In this document: piece by piece, positions 57,895 through 64,000 of the stretch
Layout of the letters: the number at the start of each line of letters is the position of its first letter
Position numbering within the stretch: the stretch's first letter is position 1
Source: Mastigamoeba balamuthi
Lineage: Eukaryota; Evosea; Mastigamoebida; Mastigamoebidae
Direction of reading: 5' to 3'
Length of the DNA: 64,000 bases
Assembly: GCA_902651635.1 (NCBI GenBank)
Contig: CACRSC010000043.1
Span: 44,085-108,084, forward strand
Made by a program: the position numbers and the translations under genes
Notes under the pieces: model-generated
The model's input: the letters and a program-made list of their open reading frames with translations, nothing else
What the model was told of the DNA's origin: nothing
Database searches by the model: none

Positions 57895-60800
57895 ATGTCG
57901 ACATCCCCCCTCCCCCTGCTCCGTGGAGGTGCCTCTTCACTCCCCCGGCTCTGTGTGGGCCTCGCTGACCCGCGTTGCCCGTTGCTTCGGTGCCAGACCC
58001 ACACCAGTCGGTCAGTGCCGAGTCGTCGCTGCGCCTGGACCCCTCCTCGCCCGCGTCCGACGGCAGGGAGCCCGAGGCCGGCGACGTGAACGTCGAGTAC
58101 GTGGCAGTCGTGGGGGCGGTGGGCAAGAACGCGCCGGAGGAGGAGAAGCACGAGCACATCAGGCAGGTGGCCGACTTCATCGCCCGGCTGACTGCCGTTG
58201 GCCTCAAGGTCATCCGTCGCATGTCAGGTGTCCCTTTTCCCCACACCCCTCGGTATACGGCCGGTATCGGCCGTGCCCCGCCGATTATCGCCACAGCCCC
58301 GCTTTCGCCACCCCGTCACGCCGTCTCCGAAATCAATTGAGAAGCGGCAAAAAGGAATAGTCGCGGTGTGCAGCGGACTAACCGCGGGCTGGGCTCCGGA
58401 CGGTTATCAGAGGACAGGTCGACTGCGTACCTGCTGATCGGGGCCACCGATGACCTGATCGAGGAGCACGCCGAAGCCATGGGTCTCGAGATCCCCCTGA
58501 CCGTGAGACACGCCGGCCATACTTCTACCTCCCTGTCGCTGCTGTCTTCTCACACTGGGAGGGGTCCCCACAGGCGAACCACGGCGGGGCACACGCGCCG
58601 TTCGTCCGCGACAAGAGGGGCAAGTTCGCCAAGTTCACCAAGACGCACCGCCAGCGCGCCATCCTCGACCTCATCGAGGGCGACCGCGACCTCGGATGCG
58701 CCGAGATCTGTGCGGGAAAAATGCGACGCGAGACCCGCAGCACCGAGGACTGACCAGGCCCCTGGCAGGCGTGGGGAACCTGGAGAACAGCGGGGTGCTG
58801 TCCAAGTTCTTCGCGCTGCACGACCGCGAGGCGCTGGCGGACCTGTCGAGGCGGTGGATCAGGCGCAGGCCGTGGCAGTCGCAGCCCGTCGACGACGTGG
58901 CCGAGTACTTTGGCGAGGAGGTCGGCATGTACTTCAGCTGGCTCGAGTTCTACACCAGGTGGGTCCTGGGCTCGGGCGTCGTCGGCCTCGTCCTGTTCGC
59001 CACGGGCCGCGCGGTGCACGCGGACAGGGGCTGGTCGTCGACGGTCTACTCGGTGTTCATCGGCATCTGGGCGGCCGTCTTCCTCGAGTTCTGGAAGAGG
59101 CAGCAGAGCCGCAACGCGTACAAGTGGAACATGGTCGACTTCGAGGACGAAGAACGCATGAGGGCCGAGTACATCGGCGAGGACCTCCTTGGCGTCTGGA
59201 GGCTCGACACGTGGGTCGACCTCACCACCGAAATCGTGCAATTGCTCCCCCCTCCGGACCCATTCGAGCAACTCGGCTGCGATTGACAACTCCTTTTCGC
59301 GCTACACAGAGCCTCGCTCGCCAGCCGAAGCCGATCAAGTACTACAGCCCGAGGAGAACGTATGGCAAAGTGCTGCTAAGCTCCAGCCTCATCGCCATCT
59401 TCGTGCGCCCTCTTCCTGCCCTCCGGCTGAGTGCGGGATCTGCGCACAGAGCTAACTGGCCAGAGGGCAGGCGACGATCGTCATGATCACGACGATGGGG
59501 ATCATGTCGCTCAGGCTGTTCATCCAGGAGAGGCTCGTGAAGAACAGCGGCAAGATCTACATGAGCACCGTCGGCGGCGTCATCGGCTCGCTGGCCAACG
59601 CCGCGTCGATCCAGTCGCTCAACTTTGTCTACAGGAAGGTGGCCGTCGTCCTCAACAACTGGGGCACGCCACGCACAGCCACCAGGGCTCTGGGTTGAAG
59701 GGCTCACCGGCCAAGCGCAGAGAACCATAGGACGGTGCAGAAGTACAACTGGTACCTCTCGATGAAGATCTTCATGTTCACGTTTGTCAACACGTTCACC
59801 GGGCTCTTCTACATCGCGTACGTCAAGCGCGGAACCGCTCTGTGGGGCGTCAAGGAGCTCACTGACATGTGTAACGCACGCCACCCGACGGCTGCATTCT
59901 GCGCAGCTAACACCGGCTTTACAGCAAGAGACGCTGGCGAGCGATGACACCCCCATCTGGTACGGGTGTGCCAACGACCTTACGCAGCAGCTGGCGTCCC
60001 TCCTGCTGTTCAACCTCGTCATGGGCCAGATCACCGAGCTCCTCTACCCGTGCGGAGCTCGTGCGTGCCGAGTTCGACTGACACTCTCGCCCTCCTGGTA
60101 GTGTCGTGATGCCCGTGATCTCGAGGTTCCTTATTTACAGGCGCAGGAGGGAGAAGCTCTCCGGAGGGTCCCTGTGGACCTGGCTGCCTCGTCAGGTGCG
60201 CTTCCTGTGCGGGTTCATGACGGTGCAGGGCTTCAGGGCAGCGGAGGAGCACCTGACCGAGCACGAGAAGCAGAGCACCCTCAACGCGTACCCCGGCCTC
60301 ATCGACGAGTACTCGGAGATGGGTACCCGGAAGAGTTGAGACCGCTCTCCGCAGCTGACCCCGTTCGCAGCACTGCAGTTCGGGCTGGTGACGCTGTTCG
60401 CGGCTGCGTTCCCGCTGGCGCCGCTCATCGCGTGGGTGAACAACATGATCGAGATGCGCACCGACGCCTTCAAGTTCGTGCGGCTGTACAACAAGCCCAA
60501 CTGGGTGGGCGCCAGCGACATTGGCGTGTGGTACTACATCCTGCAGCTGCTGGGCTACGCCGCCGTCATCAACAACGTGCTGCTCGTGGGCTTCCTTTAT
60601 ACCCCCGTGCGCAACGTCTTCGAGGACCACACGGGCAAGGCCGGCGACAACATGTGGCACACGCTCTACTGCGTGCTGTGGACCGTCGTCATCCTGGAGC
60701 ACGCCATCTTCGCCGTGAAGATGCTGATCGCGTTCTTCATCCCCGACGTGCCCGCCGACGTCAGGGCCGCCAGAGCCAAGGCGTACTTCCTCAAGGAGGA

Positions 60801-61011
60801 GCACCTCAAGGACGCGGAGCTGCTCGAGGAGAGCCACAAGAAGCAGGACGAGCTGCTGCGCGTGCGTGCGAACGAGGAGGCCCAGGTGCTCGTCCAGGAG
60901 GCGTTCATCACCACGCGCAGCGCCAAGCACGCGTCGCCCTCTCCTCCCCCCTCCTCGCCCGACTCCGACCCCGCGAGGCGCGGGCACGGTGGCGACTCCT
61001 CTCCCGTCTGA
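57895..61011 (+). CDS. Anoctamin/TMEM16 family channel or lipid scramblase
   Basis: About eleven exons. The N-terminal cytosolic region includes FIARLTAVGLKVIRRMS and STAYLLIGATDDLIEEH. Family motifs follow: VDDVAEYFGEEVGMYFSWLEFYTRW, IGIWAAVFLEFWKRQQ, SLNFVYRKVAVVLNNWENHRT, FVNTFTGLFYIAYVKR, CANDLTQQLASLL, and the C-terminal block ALQFGLVTLFAAAFPLAPLIAWVNN...EMRTDAFK with calcium-site-like acidic residues. A charged helix and Ser/Pro-rich tail end the protein. Anoctamins act as calcium-activated chloride channels or scramblases at plasma or endomembranes. Introns include one GC-AG intron (59664-59720). The junction after TDM (about 59868 to 59925) does not keep frame with any canonical splice I can find, so one exon edge or base is wrong there. 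Other junctions sum correctly. Confidence 0.87.
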
Positions 61012-61202
61012 GCAGCAGGCTAAGAAACAACAGTGGGTGTGTGGGCCCTGAGAGGTGGGCGGGTGGCACAGGCGGCTGCTGGGGTGAACACGTGTCGCTC
61101 TATTTCTCTTGGGGTTTTCATTCGTTACCGGGGGGTGGGGATGGGAAGAAATGGACAGATGGGGTGGAGCGAGCGAACGCGGCCAGCAACTCCGGCGCAG
61201 CC

Positions 61203-62931
<1,729 letters not shown>

Positions 62932-63416
62932 TGCGTGCGGAGCGAGGGTTACGTGCGCTGTGTGTGATAGGGGGGACTGCTCCCTTGGACGCTGGAGGGT
63001 TTGGAAGGGGAGGGGGGGGAGAAGAAGTCTTTGCGAAAGAGGGGCGCGTAAGAAATGAAGAAAAGGGAAAACGTGAGCACACGTCACGAGGATATTCCGC
63101 ATCCCGCCAGATTGGCAGCCACCGCTGCTTGTGGAGTTTTGCGGAACGGAGAACGGTTCATTTCCGTTTCGCTTGCTCGCCCAGCCCGCCCAGCCCATCC
63201 GCGTCCCTCACACGAGCACCACCGCGTACCGGCCGTATCGTTCCCAGCCACGGATGCGTGCGTGCATGCCAACAGACATCCACCCACGTAAGCCCACAGA
63301 GATCGCCCAGAGAACGGCAGCGGATCGGTCCAGAGACGCGCAAAGAGAGTCTTTTGTTGCTTCCGGTGGGGTGCATGCGTAGGGAGCGAGGGCGAGGAGT
63401 GCGAGCGGGTGTGGGG
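62932..63416. promoter_or_regulatory. GAPDH upstream region
   Basis: 485 bp between the GAPDH start and the EF-hand gene stop, both on the minus strand. Contains GAGGATATTCCG at 63090-63101, similar to other upstream AT blocks, and a G/A-rich purine tract at 63005-63030. No gene recognised. Confidence 0.4.
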
Positions 63417-63743
63417 CTACTTGAGCGGGAACGTCTTCATGAGTATCTGGAACTCCTCGAACGAGATGCGCCCGTCCTTGTTCGTGTCGGCCTTGGCGAA
63501 CACGTCCGCCGCCATCTGGTCGATCATGTTCGCGGGCACCCCGGCGGTCTTGAGCACCTGCGACCCCCCCGCAGCCGTTAGCACGCCACCAACGCGTCGC
63601 CCTCAGCCGCGGTTGGGCTCCCAAGCGTGGGGGAGAGAAAGAAGGGTCTGCGGGGTGCGCCGGACCTCCATGATCTCGCTGCGGTCGATGAAGCCGTCGC
63701 CGTTCTTGTCCCACGCGCTGAACGCCTTGGCGTTGTCGCTCAT
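63417..63743 (-). CDS. Small two-EF-hand calcium-binding protein
   Basis: A 72-residue protein in two exons (63666-63743 and 63417-63557, intron 108 nt). The first EF loop is DKNGDGFIDRSE (near residues 12-23), the second DTNKDGRISFEE (near 50-61). Both have the acidic 1, 3, 5 and Glu-12 pattern expected to bind calcium. The C-terminus ends QILMKTFPLK. It is half a calmodulin in size, like many protist single-pair EF-hand proteins. A specific role cannot be set. It is divergent from the gene at the right edge across 148 bp. Confidence 0.85.
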
Positions 63744-63891
63744 TGCTACCGCGGGGCCCTGGGAGGAGGGGGTGGTGGAGGGCTTTTGCGTTATTCTATT
63801 CCGAGCCAGCAAAGATCTCCGGAGATACCCCCCGCGAAAAGATACACGGATCTCGCAGACCAAAAATAGCACAGAGCCCGCACGAGCACCG

Positions 63892-64000
63892 ATGGCGACA
63901 CTCAAGCAGAGCGTGGGCGACGTGAACGAGGGGTTCGAGACCGCGTCCGTGCTGGCCGAGTCTATGGCCAGCCAGGGGCCCCCGCGTCCGCCGGGCCAGG
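63892..64000 (+). CDS. 5' end of an unidentified gene, cut by the window edge
   Basis: An ATG at 63892 opens a frame to the window end: MATLKQSVGDVNEGFETASV...MASQGPPRPPG. There is too little to place in a family. It is divergent from the EF-hand gene and has GGAGATACC about 70 bp upstream, consistent with the local promoter style. Confidence 0.5.
   Translation, partial: MATLKQSVGDVNEGFETASVLAESMASQGPPRPPGQ

Overview
The window is nuclear DNA from a GC-rich, unicellular, flagellated eukaryote. Genes are packed tightly on both strands, often only 60-400 bp apart. Nearly all are split by short introns (about 35-140 nt), and many start GTGCG rather than GTAAG and carry a (C)TGAC branch-like motif near a CAG acceptor. 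IFT43 (intraflagellar transport A) and DRC2/CCDC65 (nexin-dynein regulatory complex) imply a motile axoneme, and DMC1 implies meiosis. PBP-ectodomain receptors with TKL-like kinase folds, an RNF213-type giant ATPase and a TerD protein fit a free-living phagotrophic protist. I cannot assign a species. An apusomonad or amoebozoan-type flagellate is only a guess.

Layout. 0-7 kb: LRRC40-like LRR protein (+), RCHY1-like CHY/RING ubiquitin ligase (-), and an RS/WW-domain proline-glutamine-rich protein (-). 7.3-15.9 kb: two tandem paralogous receptors (+), each with a signal peptide, two periplasmic-binding-protein-like ectodomains, one membrane span and a kinase fold lacking the catalytic Lys, HRD Asp and DFG. 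16.0-17.4 kb: zinc-binding/poly-Q/ubiquitin-like/TerD fusion (-). 18.0-26.0 kb: AT-richer transposon island, made of two 2.5-kb direct repeats (a LINE reverse-transcriptase fragment with a nested DDE DNA transposon). They flank a Kolobok-like transposase broken by an assembly gap, and an array of CGCTAC/GTAGCG palindromes. 26.3-41.4 kb: one giant RNF213-like gene (-, about 4,930 aa).

42.0-64.0 kb is ordinary, dense gene space: PIG-H-like (+), ZFC3H1-like (+), La/LARP7-like (+), Ies6/INO80C-like (-), RidA (-), DMC1 (-), HMG-box (-), IFT43 (+), a small unknown (+), DRC2 (-), anoctamin/TMEM16 (+), GAPDH (-), a two-EF-hand protein (-), and the first exon of a further gene (+) at the right edge.

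The genes are mostly independent housekeeping units rather than a pathway. Loose themes are RNA metabolism (RS/WW, ZFC3H1, LARP7), ubiquitin (RCHY1, UBL-TerD, RNF213), and flagellum/membrane (IFT43, DRC2, anoctamin, and GAPDH with an N-myristoylation-like start). Exon boundaries were placed by hand from reading-frame phase, splice motifs and family alignment from memory. Frame sums were checked for most multi-exon genes, but nothing was confirmed with transcripts or searches.
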